Translations under genes and position numbers: made by a program
Source: Echinarachnius parma
Lineage: Eukaryota > Echinodermata > Echinoidea > Clypeasteroida > Echinarachniidae
Assembly: GCA_037951105.1 (NCBI GenBank)
Contig: JBAMJV010008383.1
Span: forward strand, 1-64,000
Length of the DNA: 64,000 bases
Direction: 5' to 3'
Shown here: one piece after another, positions 23,222 to 50,327 of the stretch
Layout of the letters: every line of letters begins with the position of its first letter
Numbering within the stretch: position 1 is the stretch's first letter
The notes under the pieces: model-generated
Told to the model about the DNA's origin: nothing
The model's input: the letters and a program-made list of their open reading frames with translations, nothing else
The model's database searches: none

Positions 23222-23830
23222 ACCCAGTTACATGCAAACTCACACAAACATACTAGGTACTGTTTCAGAAGCAAAGCCAGTAGAGTTACATGTATGCAGA
23301 CACACACAAACATACTAGGTACTGTTTCAGAAGCAAAGCCAGTAGAGTTACATGTATGCAGACACACACAAACATACTAGGTACTGTTTCAGAAGCAAAG
23401 CCAGTAGAGTTACATGTATGCAGACACACACAAACATACTAGGTACTGATTCAGAAGCAAAGCCAGTAGAGTTACATGTATGCAGACACACACAAACATA
23501 CTAGGTACTGTTTCAGAAGCAAAGCCAGTAGAGTTACATGTATGCAGACACACACAAACATACTAGGTACTGTTTCAGAAGCAAAGCCAGTAGAGTTACA
23601 TGTATGCAGACACACACAAACATACTAGGTACTGTTTCAGAAGCAAAGCCAGTAGAGTTACATGTATGCAAACTCACACAAACATACTAGGTACTGTTTC
23701 AGAAGCAAAGCCAGTAGAGTTACATGTATGCAGACACACACAAACATACTAGGTACTGATTCAGAAGCAAAGCCAGTAGAGTTACATGTATGCAGACACA
23801 CACAAACATACTAGGTTCTGATTCAGAAGA
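23222..23830. repeat. 62-bp minisatellite, about 10 units
   Basis: Tandem units start (TACTAGGTACTG) at 23251, 23313, 23375, 23437, 23499, 23561, 23623, 23685, 23747 and 23809. Units are nearly identical; variants such as CAAACTCAC recur at units 1 and 8. Open frames over the repeat are by-products of it. Confidence 0.95.
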
Positions 23831-24070
23831 ATACATGTATAATCAAGGAGTAATGAATACACATCATGTATTATGACAATATGTATAATTAATACGTAAA
23901 AATAATTATTTATAATGTACAAAGACATACAATTATTAAAAAAATTAATGTATCATTAGTGGAAGTTTCAAGCATGCCTTATATTCGTATTAACAACCAT
24001 GGGACAGGTTTCTCCCCCTTGAAATTGCCCTTATGTTAAAAATATACTTAAAAGAAGGCAAAGAAAATGG

Positions 24071-24142
24071 GATTCCAACGGGATTCGAACCCGAGCCTCC
24101 GGATTGCTAGACCGGTGCTCTTACCGACTGAGCTATAGAAAA
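24071..24142 (-). tRNA. tRNA-Ala(AGC)-like sequence copy 1
   Basis: The minus strand folds as a cloverleaf with D-arm GCTCAGTCGGTAAGAGC, anticodon arm CCGGT-CTAGCAA-TCCGG (AGC at 34-36) and T-arm with GGTTCGAATCC. The acceptor is weak: only five of seven pairs form, the first two being mismatched, and one base is missing in the variable/T region relative to copy 2. It is more likely a tRNA-derived pseudogene or SINE head than a functional gene. Confidence 0.5.
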
Positions 24143-24358
24143 CCCTTGTACAGTACTCGTCCCTGAAACCCCTTAGTTCTCATTGCCAGAGTGATCAGAA
24201 GCTATTATAAACCTGACATAAACCCAAAGGATACAAATCAACTTGGGGATATATGCGCGGGATCACCGAAGTGATACAGCTTTTTTCAATAATAAATTCA
24301 AACATATAGAGAAACGGACCAGAAATATATTGTGATTAAAAGAAGGCAAAGAAAAAGA

Positions 24359-24431
24359 GATTCCAACAGGATTCGAACCCGAGACCTCCGGATTGCTAGA
24401 CTGGTGCTCTTACCGACTGAGCTATAGAAAA
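24359..24431 (-). tRNA. tRNA-Ala(AGC)-like sequence copy 2
   Basis: Same structure as copy 1, 288 bp away, with the same downstream context (AAAAGAAGGCAAAGAAAAAG), so the two arose by local duplication. The acceptor again pairs in only five of seven positions and the anticodon stem has a C-A-G-T variant. An inverted fragment of the same tRNA 5' end (GGGTTTTCTATAGCTTT) follows at 24453. Confidence 0.45.
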
Positions 24432-24642
24432 CCTGTGTACGGTGCGTACGAGGGTTTTCTATAGCTTTCAAATTAAAAATATACTAAGGCTGAAGTGTTC
24501 AAATATAAAACTATTTACTTGATAGTTGTAACCGTGTACACAATCAGTGTCTCTTGATGACGGATAATAAACTTGTTTGAGATGCGAACCTATCCTACCA
24601 ACCATACAGTGTATATAATTCACCATGGTAACCAATATTAAT

Positions 24643-24879
24643 AGCCCGGTCACATATCAACGGATTGCGTAAACGGATGTCAAACGGAGAGCTTTATTTT
24701 CCATCTGTTCCACTCTGTTCGTATGCGTTTCTTGTCCGTTCCTTGTCCGGTGATGTACGTTGTTCTATTTTATGTACACGAAGCAATGGAGACGACTTTC
24801 ATCACCGGATAATTACATTTCGCAAATTGTCTATTCGTTGGGCATTCGTTTACGCTATCTGTTGATATCTGACCGGGCC
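24643..24879. mobile_element. MITE with GCCCGGTCA ends, copy 1
   Basis: Termini GCCCGGTCACATATCAACGG and CTGTTGATATCTGACCGGGC are inverted. The interior is repeated in reverse orientation in copy 2 (24964-25173), including CATCACCGGA and GACAATTTGC. Confidence 0.8.
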
Positions 24880-24963
24880 ATTAGGAGCAACATCATACCA
24901 AGGTAGGGTGAACAGTAGACAAGCTACATATTTGATTTGATTTGATTTCCACAATTCATTTAA

Positions 24964-25173
24964 GGCCCGGTCAGATATCAACATATAGCGGAAATGTATG
25001 CCCAACGAATAGACAATTTGCGTAATTAAATTCTCCGGTGATGAAAGTCGTCTCAATTGCTTCATGTACAAAACATAGAACAATGTACATCACTAGGACA
25101 AGGAACAGACAAGAAACGCATAGAGTCTCCGTTTGACGTCCATTTACGCAATCCGTTGATGTGTGACCGGGCT
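24964..25173. mobile_element. MITE with GCCCGGTCA ends, copy 2 (inverted)
   Basis: Reverse-oriented relative of copy 1, 85 bp away. Ends are GGCCCGGTCAGATATCAAC and CCGTTGATGTGTGACCGGGC. The pair would form a hairpin of about 200 bp. Confidence 0.8.
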
Positions 25174-26970
25174 ATAAAGAGTAAACTAAAACAGATTTGA
25201 AAACACTCTGCTGCTAAACATAACAAGTTTTCTGAATACAAAACGATTACCAACACTAGTATTACTGAAGAACATTATGAATGTTTAATACACCCACCCA
25301 AACACACAATTACCCCTATGTTTATGTACAATAGGCAAGCTCTTTATAATCATATACACATAAGGACATTATGCAAATTACAATGTTAAAACAGGAAACA
25401 TTTAATTTTGGCAAATGAATAGCAATGAATTAGAACCAAATCTCTTATTCACATTGTCTGATTTTACGGAAGAAAACATTGAAATAAAAAAATTAAAACA
25501 TATTTCCATTTGTCATTTTCCACTAAATGACTGCCTCCTGTTGATGTGTCCACATGTTATGCACAAACTGTAAACCTAACAGGTTACCAGGGCTTGCCTG
25601 ACAAAGTAACAGCCATAGCCTAATGTGCAAGGTGGATTCTAAGTATGGAATGGAATCTAAGACAGTTTAATCATTGACGTTTAATCTAAGACAGTTTAAT
25701 CATTGGAAAAAGGCATTTTTAATCACAGTTTAATTATATAACTTATCGCCCCTTCAATGGGAAAGAACGTTTTTTAGGCTGTTTTAATTTGCTTTTAATA
25801 TGTCAGTGAATTTTCCATTTAACCTGCTTTAAAAAATAAAAAAAACAATCCATATTGCTCTCATCATTAACTTCCCCTTCCAGCCTATATATAATTATAA
25901 ACATTTCACTATATTATGTAATTGTTTTGTTTCACATTCCAATATCAATCACTACTAATCAAATTAATCCTAAAGTAATATACAATGGCTCAGAATTAGC
26001 CCATGGCAACCAAAAGGCTTAGTGCCAACCATATTGCTTGCCTGAGTGGGCAGCCAAATATGGCAGACTTTAAAGTTGCGCGGACAAGACATATAGAGGG
26101 CCGGGGAAAAAATTACTCAGCTACCCGCATTGGGCTGCGCCATGACAGTCAACTAGGCTAGAACAAACGTGCTGCTAAAAGGGCATACCATTTGTCTGTA
26201 CAGACGGCGCATCTCGTGCGTAGTGCGCACGTAATATGACTAGCGTCCTCTATTTGCCTTGTCCACGCCACTTTCAAAAGTCTCTCTTTATTTCTGGCAA
26301 CCAGACTTAAGATTCTGGTCACTAACATTGAAGAAGCTTTGATTTTTCTTGCCCTACCAGGCCACAAATGACAAGGAATATACAAATGGGATTAACAAAG
26401 ATGGAATGTACTATATAAGTAGCCACCATTAAGTATTATCACCATTAATGATCAAAGTGGTACTTGTATCATTCTGGCCCTAAACATACTTCAACTTTGG
26501 TCATATTACATTAACTTGGCAATATTCAAGTTGTGACAATAATTTAAATTAAAGTTTATTTATATAAAAACACTAAAAGCAACTGTATCCGCACCATAAA
26601 TACCCATACAAAACTATGAATTTATTTACATACATGTATGTACATACAAATTAAAGAGTTGTTTATATAATCTGACATATTAAAGCAATAAGACAAATTC
26701 AACTATAAATATTAAAACACAATAGCACATTCTGGTATTAGATAATTTATAATTACAAAGAAAGCTCGAAATAATAATAAAACAACTTAAAAACAGTTTT
26801 AAAGTAAGTTAACATAAACTTAGAACAGAAAAAAATAGGAAAACAAGAAAATAGAATTCTCAATAATATAATTTCAGACCTAAACTTATGCTGTAGTCTT
26901 GATTACTTTTTGTATTTTCCTAAAATCAAAGGAAAAGTTGACCAAAAAACCCCACTTGGCCACCTTCAAC
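25174..26970. other. Intergenic, nothing recognised
   Basis: AT-rich DNA between the MITE pair and the 91-bp satellite. The only feature is a small direct repeat near 25660-25705 (TCTAAGACAGTTTAATCATT). No coding signal. Confidence 0.55.
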
Positions 26971-27886
26971 TAAATGAAACTGTTCCTAATGCACTATTAA
27001 GAAAGCAATCTTGTATGTTTTACATGCTATTAATTGTCTGCATCTCATGATGTGAAGATGCTAAATGAAACTGTTCCTAATGCACTATTAAGAAAGCAAT
27101 CTTGTATGTTTTACATGCTATTAATTGTCTGCATCTCATGATGTGAAGATGCTAAATGAAACTGTTCCTAATGCACTATTAAGAAAGCAATCTTGTATGT
27201 TTTACATGCTATTAATTGTCTGCATCTCATGATGTGAAGATGCTAAATGAAACTGTTCCTAATGCACTATTAAGAAAGCAATCTTGTATGTTTTACATGC
27301 TATTAATTGTCTGCATCTCATGATGTGAAGATGCTAAATGAAACTGTTCCTAATGCACTATTAAGAAAGCAATCTTGTATGTTTTACATGCTATTAATTG
27401 TCTGCATCTCATGATGTGAAGATGCTAAATGAAACTGTTCCTAATGCACTATTAAGAAAGCAATCTTGTATGTTTTACATGCTATTAATTGTCTGCATCT
27501 CATGATGTGAAGATGCTAAATGAAACTGTTCCTAATGCACTATTAAGAAAGCAATCTTGTATGTTTTACATGCTATTAATTGTCTGCATCTCATGATGTG
27601 AAGATGCTAAATGAAACTGTTCCTAATGCACTATTAAGAAAGCAATCTTGTATGTTTTACATGCTATTAATTGTCTGCATCTCATGATGTGAAGATGCTA
27701 AATGAAACTGTTCCTAATGCACTATTAAGAAAGCAATCTTGTATGTTTTACATGCTATTAATTGTCTGCATCTCATGATGTGAAGATGCTAAATGAAACT
27801 GTTCCTAATGCACTATTAAGAAAGCAATCTTGTATGTTTTACATGCTATTAATTGTCTGCATCTCATGATGTGAAGATGCTAAATG
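26971..27886. repeat. 91-bp satellite, 10 nearly identical units
   Basis: Units start at 26971, 27062, 27153, 27244, 27335, 27426, 27517, 27608, 27699 and 27790. By eye the units look identical, which implies recent expansion or homogenisation. Each unit contains AAACTGTTCCTAATGCACTA and ends CATCTCATGATGTGAAGATG. Confidence 0.97.
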
Positions 27887-29156
27887 GACAATTAATATAT
27901 TAAATTCACAATCTTTACCACCATAACATACTCGGTAGAATACAAAGGCTGGAATTGTTAAAAAATCAATGTTGTCAAAAGATGTTTTACTACGTTATCT
28001 ATCCTCTAGTTTGAATTAACACTGGCAACCAATTATCTTTCTATTCGGAGTATAAAACAATATAGCTGGAATTTGAAAGACTTATCTTCAATTTAATAGC
28101 AATTGAATGGACCCTCACTATAAACCAACTGACACCCTACAGTAAGCCATTATAAAACAATGGCTGGAAGATGTTTGTAAAACATGCTACAAACCATATC
28201 TCCACAGTATCCTGTTCCAAGACTGGTTACAAAATATTTGGGCTTGGATTGATTTGGATGATATAGCAAAACCCTGCACGTGTCGGTAAATATCAACATG
28301 TAGATGTTCATGCCATTAGAAAGGCCACATCATAAGCTTCGAATTCATAATTTGTTCAACAAATGTTGATAAAAGATAAGAGTGTGAACAATTCTAGTCT
28401 TTAAGACATTTTACGTAAATTGAAAAGAGAGAAGAGGAAGTTACATTTTATAAGACAAAACTACTGTTAGAAATCGAATGGCTTACGCCTTAGCATTGCC
28501 ATTATGACTGGTACTCTTTCATCAATAATTCCATGTCCTTGTGAATACTCTGAACATTATATCTACAGATTTGATACCAATTCTAGCCTCTAGTCCAATT
28601 AGTGTACATTCAGATTGTTCTCCAATTGGAAATGTACAAGTAAGGTTTAGATCCTGGTCTAAAGATTCTATATCATGAGGATATACAATTCGATCTACAA
28701 GCCAATTTCCGGAAGATCAAAACATTATTCCCTTTTCTTTAGAAAATAACATCACTGACGTCAGAGTTCCCGAACTTGGTCTCCATTTGGACCTGTATTG
28801 GCCCATCTGACTGTAGGCCTTTCTGTTCGTTCACGATGCAACATTTCTCACGTCAGATTTCTATATCTTGGTCAACATTGGCCCATCAAACCAACGGGTA
28901 TCAAGATATAGATCTTTTATCGAAGTGGCTGCTATTTGGGACCTCATGTCAGGGGAGTTGCTAGATCCACAAGCCAAGTTAGACTAAATAGTCTTCATTT
29001 TCTTTCAGGATTTAACATCACTAAAGCCAGTTCCAGGTCTTGGTCTAAATGTGGTTTACATTTACCCAATCTGACTGCAGGCTAGCATGTATGAAGACAT
29101 ATCTTTAAAGTTTCAGACTAGACCAATAACTCATGTAGTCTTAGTCCTAAGTCAGT
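27887..29156. other. Downstream/3' UTR of LIX1 with exon-end fragments
   Basis: AT-rich sequence downstream of the LIX1 stop codon, no separate gene. Short degraded echoes of the end of exon 4 occur near 29060-29090 (CCAATCTGACTGCAGGCTAG) and 28798-28818 (GGCCCATCTGACTGTAGGCC). The 3' end of the transcript could not be placed. Confidence 0.5.
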
Positions 29157-44870
<15,714 letters not shown>

Positions 44871-46090
44871 CGTTAGAACAATGCTATCCTGATAAAAAGC
44901 CGTTTGTTGTGTGTGGTCCTGTTTACAAGTATTTTCTGTCTAAACCTTGATGATGGTGAGATTCTGACAAGATCTCGTCATCATAAAAGTTTGCAAGAGT
45001 TGAATGAATCTTTTTGTTCTGTTCTTTTTACCAAAGCAAAATTACGTCTTTCTCCAAGTGCGAAAGAAAGTTTGGCTATATTGCCTGTAGGTTTTCTTTC
45101 CTTCTTGTATTGTTTTGTGTCCAATGTACTTGAGAGCAATCTTCAATTTATATCCAGAGATGATGAACAATTACATGTTCATCTAAAGTGTGTGATGCTT
45201 TTCCTTGGAACACAAGCTTACATTAGGTGTGCTGCTTCTCCTTGGAATACAAGCTAACAATCGCCAATGGAATCAGCAAAAAGGACCAGGGTCTGCAGAA
45301 AATGATTACTTTTCCACTTCTCTAAGAAGTACCTCCATAAGAAGCGAGCTAGTCTGCAGCCCTTGTCGATGGAGCCAAGAATTTCCAATGCTGATTTTGT
45401 CCTTTTGTTCCAAATCTCTAGAAAATAAACAGACAAGTTTAATTTTGCAACAAATCAGATACACTGTAGACTATAACTGTTATGGTAGGCTACTGTTAGT
45501 ATTGGCCATTTTCCACTCTGACTAGGCCCACGTCTAATAAAGTAAATGGTCCAATCAGTTGGACCATTTACACGCAATATACACTGGAGATGAGCATACC
45601 GCCCATTCATGCACTGTACCGTTCAACAGTTGAACCCTATGTTTTAGGACGCATCGGTAAAGGAAAACGGACGGGAAATAATCACCTTTTTTCTACATTT
45701 TTCGGTCTTCAAAACAACAGAGTCGGTAATTATTATCAAAGAATATGAATTGTGGATCACATATAAACGAAAGTTACATTGCATTTGCTGGTAAATGGAG
45801 GGAGAAATCGGCCGACAAAAAATGTTTTTGTGTTTGATAGTTCAGCAGGCGAAAGAGGTTGATCTCCGCACAATGCTAATTGTAATGTACCTATATGTGT
45901 GACTAGGCCTAGGCTGAGGACGCTAGCACATGCCAGTTTCAATGAACATCGATCTCTCGTGCAGCGAGAAAAACAACACACTAGTTCAATGACGAGATCA
46001 AAAGATATGAAACAAAAATTTGATAACCGCAACGGAATCTGCACTGTTTTCTTGACTGCGAGTTAAGTTTTATACAAATTATGGTTACCT
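44871..46090. other. LIX1 upstream region
   Basis: It should hold the LIX1 promoter; no clear TATA box was seen near 44900. A 50-bp stretch at 45605-45660 (GTTCAACAGTTGAACCCTAT ... GGACGCATCGGTAA) resembles part of repeat X at 19630-19675. A 117-codon frame at 44904-45257 has no recognisable feature and is not called. Confidence 0.5.
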
Positions 46091-46372
46091 AAAGGGCAAT
46101 GAAACCCAAGCACGATGTTGCTTTCATAGTCTTGAAGAGATTAAGAAGAATAATCTCTGAAAGTTAGAGCATAATCGGGTAAGATACAAGAAAACTACGG
46201 CTCTTTGAAGATGTCCATTTATTCCTATGGGGAACTCAAATTGGCAACGCACTCTGAAAAGTGTGTGGACAACTCCCGATATGTTTTGTACACTGTTCCC
46301 ATTTCTACAGTTTTCTTCATAGTCACATTTTTCCATTCCCCCAACTCATGATATGTTAACATGTATAAAAGC

Positions 46373-47045
46373 AGGCAAAACTATACTTTAGTAGGCTAGC
46401 AGAATTTTGGTCGCTAACTTCAACCCTAACCTTACCCCTAACCCTAAATTTGGTGGCTATAGGTCAGATTTAGTGGCTATAGAGTGGTGAAGTGTGATGT
46501 CATCAAAAATCTTTTTTCAGAATTTTCAAATTTCAACTTCATTTTCCGAAAGAGCATCAAAAATAATGTCCACATACCGAAAATCAATTGAATATGTTAA
46601 GTATTGGCTGAGATATGCCCATCCAAATGAATTTTACTTCAATGGGCAATCAGTGTTATAGTGCTCTGGTTCATAAAGTTATGAACCAGAGCACTATAAC
46701 ACTGATTGCCTATTGACAAAAAATCCATTCGGATGGGCATATCTCAGCCAATACTTAACATATTCAATTGATTTTCGGTATTTGGACATGATTTGTTGTG
46801 CTCTTTTGGAAAATGAAGTTCAAATTTGAAAATTCTAAAAAATAGATTTGTATGACGTCATGGCTTCTGTACTCTATAGGTCAGATTTAGTGGCTAAAGG
46901 TCAGATTTAGTGGCTATAGCCCAGATTTAGTGGCTATGGTTACTTAGAATTAGATTTAGTGGCTATACGTTAGATTTATTGGGCAATACAAAAATTGAAG
47001 TTAGCAACCAAAATTCTGCTAGCCTACTAAAGTATAGTTTTGCCT
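46373..47045. repeat. Palindrome P1
   Basis: Arms begin AGGCAAAACTATACTTTAGT and meet at GGTTCATAAAGTTATGAACC near 46677. The right arm is longer because GGTCAGATTTAGTGGCTA-like units are repeated. The left arm contains a telomere-like stretch (46424-46452, CCTAAC units). Confidence 0.85.
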
Positions 47046-47050
47046 AACTC

Positions 47051-47658
47051 TACAGAACGCTAGCGCGGAGCGCTAGCGTTCTACGTCCAGCTCACACCGT
47101 ACTGAAATTGCACATTTTGTGTGCAGGCTAATTGACCTTAAAATTATACATATGATACGGTACTTACCCCCGAAGTCTTATCCAATGTGATCCAACTGTC
47201 CGGTGCATTATGATTTTTCCCTCCATTCCGCATAAAATCAGTGATTTATCCACCTACTTGACTTCTTTCCGTGTCGTATCGCGACTTCTGAACGATCGAT
47301 GATCGCGCTTTGGTCTCCATTCAAGTCGCCCGCCGATTCCAAATAGACGGCAGATCTGACTTACGCGTCAGATCGATCTGTCGTTTACTTGGAATCTGCG
47401 GGCGACTTGAATGGAGACCAAAGCGTGATCATCGATCAGTCAGAAGTCGCGATACAACAAGGAAAGAAGCAGAGTAGGCGGATAAATCACTGATTTTATG
47501 CGGAATGGAGGGAAAAATCATAATTTTAATGATCACATATTGGATAAGACTTCGGGGGTAAGTACCGTATCAGTATAATTTTAAGGTCAATTAGCCTGCA
47601 CACAAAATGTGCAATTTCGGTACGGTGTGAGCTGGACGTAGAACGCTAGCGTTCTGTA
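47051..47658. repeat. Palindrome P2
   Basis: Ends TACAGAACGCTAGCG and CGCTAGCGTTCTGTA, arms about 300 bp meeting near 47370 (GATCTGACTTACGCGTCAGATC). The left end carries a small extra inverted duplication of GCTAGCG. Confidence 0.87.
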
Positions 47659-49582
47659 TCTAGAGTAAAGTTTTGCCTAAAAGCATTCTACAAAACATAC
47701 ATGTTGTAATGAACTCGAACAAAGGGTAAACATAAATTTTGAGAAAATTGAACAAAACTGAAATTTTGTGTACAAAATGTACGGGAAGTTGTCCACAACT
47801 TTGCCAGAGTGCGTTGCCAATTTGAGTCACTCAAAGAAATACAAAACATGGCTCTTTTCAAAGAGTCATAGTTTTCTTATTTCTTGACCGATTGTGCTCA
47901 AATTTTCAGAGACTTTTCAATTTCATTATATTTAGTGTAATTATAGTGCATACAACAATTTGTCTGGATTTCATTGTCCTTTAAGTTTACTACACATCGG
48001 CAGTCAGCACTGTTTTTTATGATTAAATGGGCACCCCGCATAAAACTTGTTTATCACATTTGTGAAAAATTCCGCAAAATTTGCCTGGTTCAAATTTTGA
48101 CAAGAAATATTAGATTGTCCACTAGGGCAATTCCATAATTACGGACGTACATTTCAGACACTTTAATAAAATATTCTAGTCAGTGTGGGAATTCCTCAAG
48201 AGGTCTAGTGTGCTATATGTATGACATTCAGTGAGGGTTCAATTATTGCAAACTTGTATGCAATATTATCAGCATTATGACCTTGAAATAATTGAAAACA
48301 TCACCGTTACGGACGTACGCAGAGAAAGTGATTTTTCTGACATTTGAATTTAAAATGAAAAACTCTGTGAATTGTGACATTCCATTAAAATGATACATTA
48401 TCATTTCATTTAGATGTTAAATGATAAGAATCACCCCAAATTTTTTTTATTTCCACTTCTAATTAAGAATTAATTAGACTTGCTTCTTTGTTACGGACGT
48501 ACAGTTACGGACGTACAAAGTGTCCGTTACGGACGTACAAGTGTAAAGTCTATGGGTCACAAATTATTTCTTGGAAAGTATACTAGTTTTATGCATAAAA
48601 ATTCTTTTTTGACATAATTAATAATTTTCCAACATAAAAAATTGCCAGAGCCAAAATGATTTCTTTGTATTTTCTTGTTTTGTCAATTTCTTATGTATTT
48701 CATTGTTTTTTCAACTTATCTATTTTTTTTTTTTTTCGATGAAATTGATTATTGACCATGGTCCAATCAATTTTAGACTATTAAAATTAAATAATGGCAA
48801 TGATTAGAATGGAAAAAAATGAAGGGTTTATAAGTGAATCTTATAATTACCTAATTTCCATAGGATTTGTACACAAATCACAAAATTTAGGATTTCTTAG
48901 CTGACATTCACTTACAAAAGGTCACATGACTTTGCAACGGTATACCTGTTCGTTGCAAATTTGGTCTCAAAAGTTGCGTAATATTTCAATGAAAAAACTC
49001 ATGAAGCTGCACAGCGATACCTATGAGCATTGTAGAATTATCACATGAAATGTCAAAGAGGGGGTGGATTCCGTTACGGACGTACGTTACGGACGTACAC
49101 ATTTGTATATTGAATAATTACTTAATTAGTGATGATTGGAGAACTCTAATGTACTATTTTAGTAGAGGGTCTTGAGCTTGCTTTGCATTAACATTTTCAT
49201 TTTTATTGAATTGTTCGTCTAAATGAAAAATTGAAATAATGTTTTTTTTTTCGTTACGGACGTACACAACCAAAAGAATGTTAACATTGATTTACAATAA
49301 CAAATAATTAAAAGAGCCAAATTCAATTCCACTTCAGATTTGTTGTTCACTAGGTTATTATCTTCAAATCTATCACTGTCGTTAATGATTTGTCATCACC
49401 TTTTATAATGTAAATATTTAGTAAATTGAATTATACATCATCATGGTGATAAGAAAGTATCAAATTTTTTCCTCACTTTGAAAGGATCTTTTGACCTTGA
49501 CCTTGGGTGAAAATATATTTAACTACTGATTTCTGAAAGTTCATACATTTAACTTTAATATGATGTATCACTTAGTTTAATT

Positions 49583-50311
49583 TGAAGCAGTCACTGATTT
49601 GGACTGCTATAGTTCAGAGATGTCTCTGTTACAACTCCTCTCTTATGTGCCAAGAATTTCTAGGGATTTGTATTGACCCGAGACTGCTTGCAGCCGGTTC
49701 TGCAAACCCTACGTTTAGGTAATAGATCGCGATAGTTTGTCGGTCTTTGACCCGTGTATTGTGTCGGACTTGACCCTGGGACCTAAAAACGGGTTTCCCG
49801 GAAGCGGGTCGAGTCCCGTAAACGCTTGTATAGAGAGATACCGTGTGTGTCCGTCGGTGAATACCGAGGGAACACGCAGTTGAACCTCAAGCGCTAGACG
49901 CGACCAGTTGTGTTTAGGAAAGTTGTCCGGAATTACATGTGCTTTTCTCCTGTGTGGAGCAGTATTATTTGCCTGTGTGGCCGTTAATTACCGCTAGGAT
50001 ATCAGTTTATTAGACCTGTGTGGTCGTCGTTAGGAGCCTGTGTGGCGATAAGTTAGATATTAGGTTTTAGGTTAGGATACGAGAGGAAGGCTTGCGTTAT
50101 CGACGGTTGGTCAGCGGGTGGAGTTCGCTACGAGCCAGGGGCATGACGGCCGCGGACTCGACGCCGGGGCTGCCGCCGGAGCTGCCGGGGAGGCGAGGCA
50201 GCGAGGTTATAAGGTAGGCTATATATTCCGTGTGTGAATGATGCCTGACTGGGAGTTGATAATTCGATTAGTATGTTATTATTTTTATTAGAGTAATGGA
50301 AAATTGCTTCA
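49583..50311 (+). repeat. 5' LTR
   Basis: 729 bp with TGAAGC...GCTTCA ends. Repeated at 55273-56014. It holds TATAAGG/TATATAT near 50209-50228, a possible promoter element. Confidence 0.93.
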
Positions 50312-50313
50312 AT

Positions 50314-50327
50314 TGGCGCTGCATAGC
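50314..50327 (+). other. Primer-binding site (candidate)
   Basis: TGGCGCTGCATAGC two bases after the 5' LTR, beginning with TGG as expected for pairing with a tRNA CCA end. The tRNA is not identified. Confidence 0.6.

Larger units (their letters stand above)
46091..47983. mobile_element. Nested fold-back complex
   Basis: Outer arms (46091 to about 46372 and about 47665-47983) are inverted copies with ends AAAGGGCAATGAAACCCA and its diverged complement. Between them are two further palindromes, 46373-47045 and 47051-47658. No coding sequence. Three palindromes in 1.9 kb imply serial insertion of fold-back elements. Confidence 0.8.

Noticed and set aside
23222-27886. CRISPR-like arrays
   Set aside because: The 62-bp and 91-bp repeats are head-to-tail without unique spacers, and the context is eukaryotic.
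44904-45525. 117- and 106-codon frames upstream of LIX1
   Set aside because: No family features; a short direct repeat (CCTTGGAA(C/T)ACAAGCT) suggests repeat-derived sequence.
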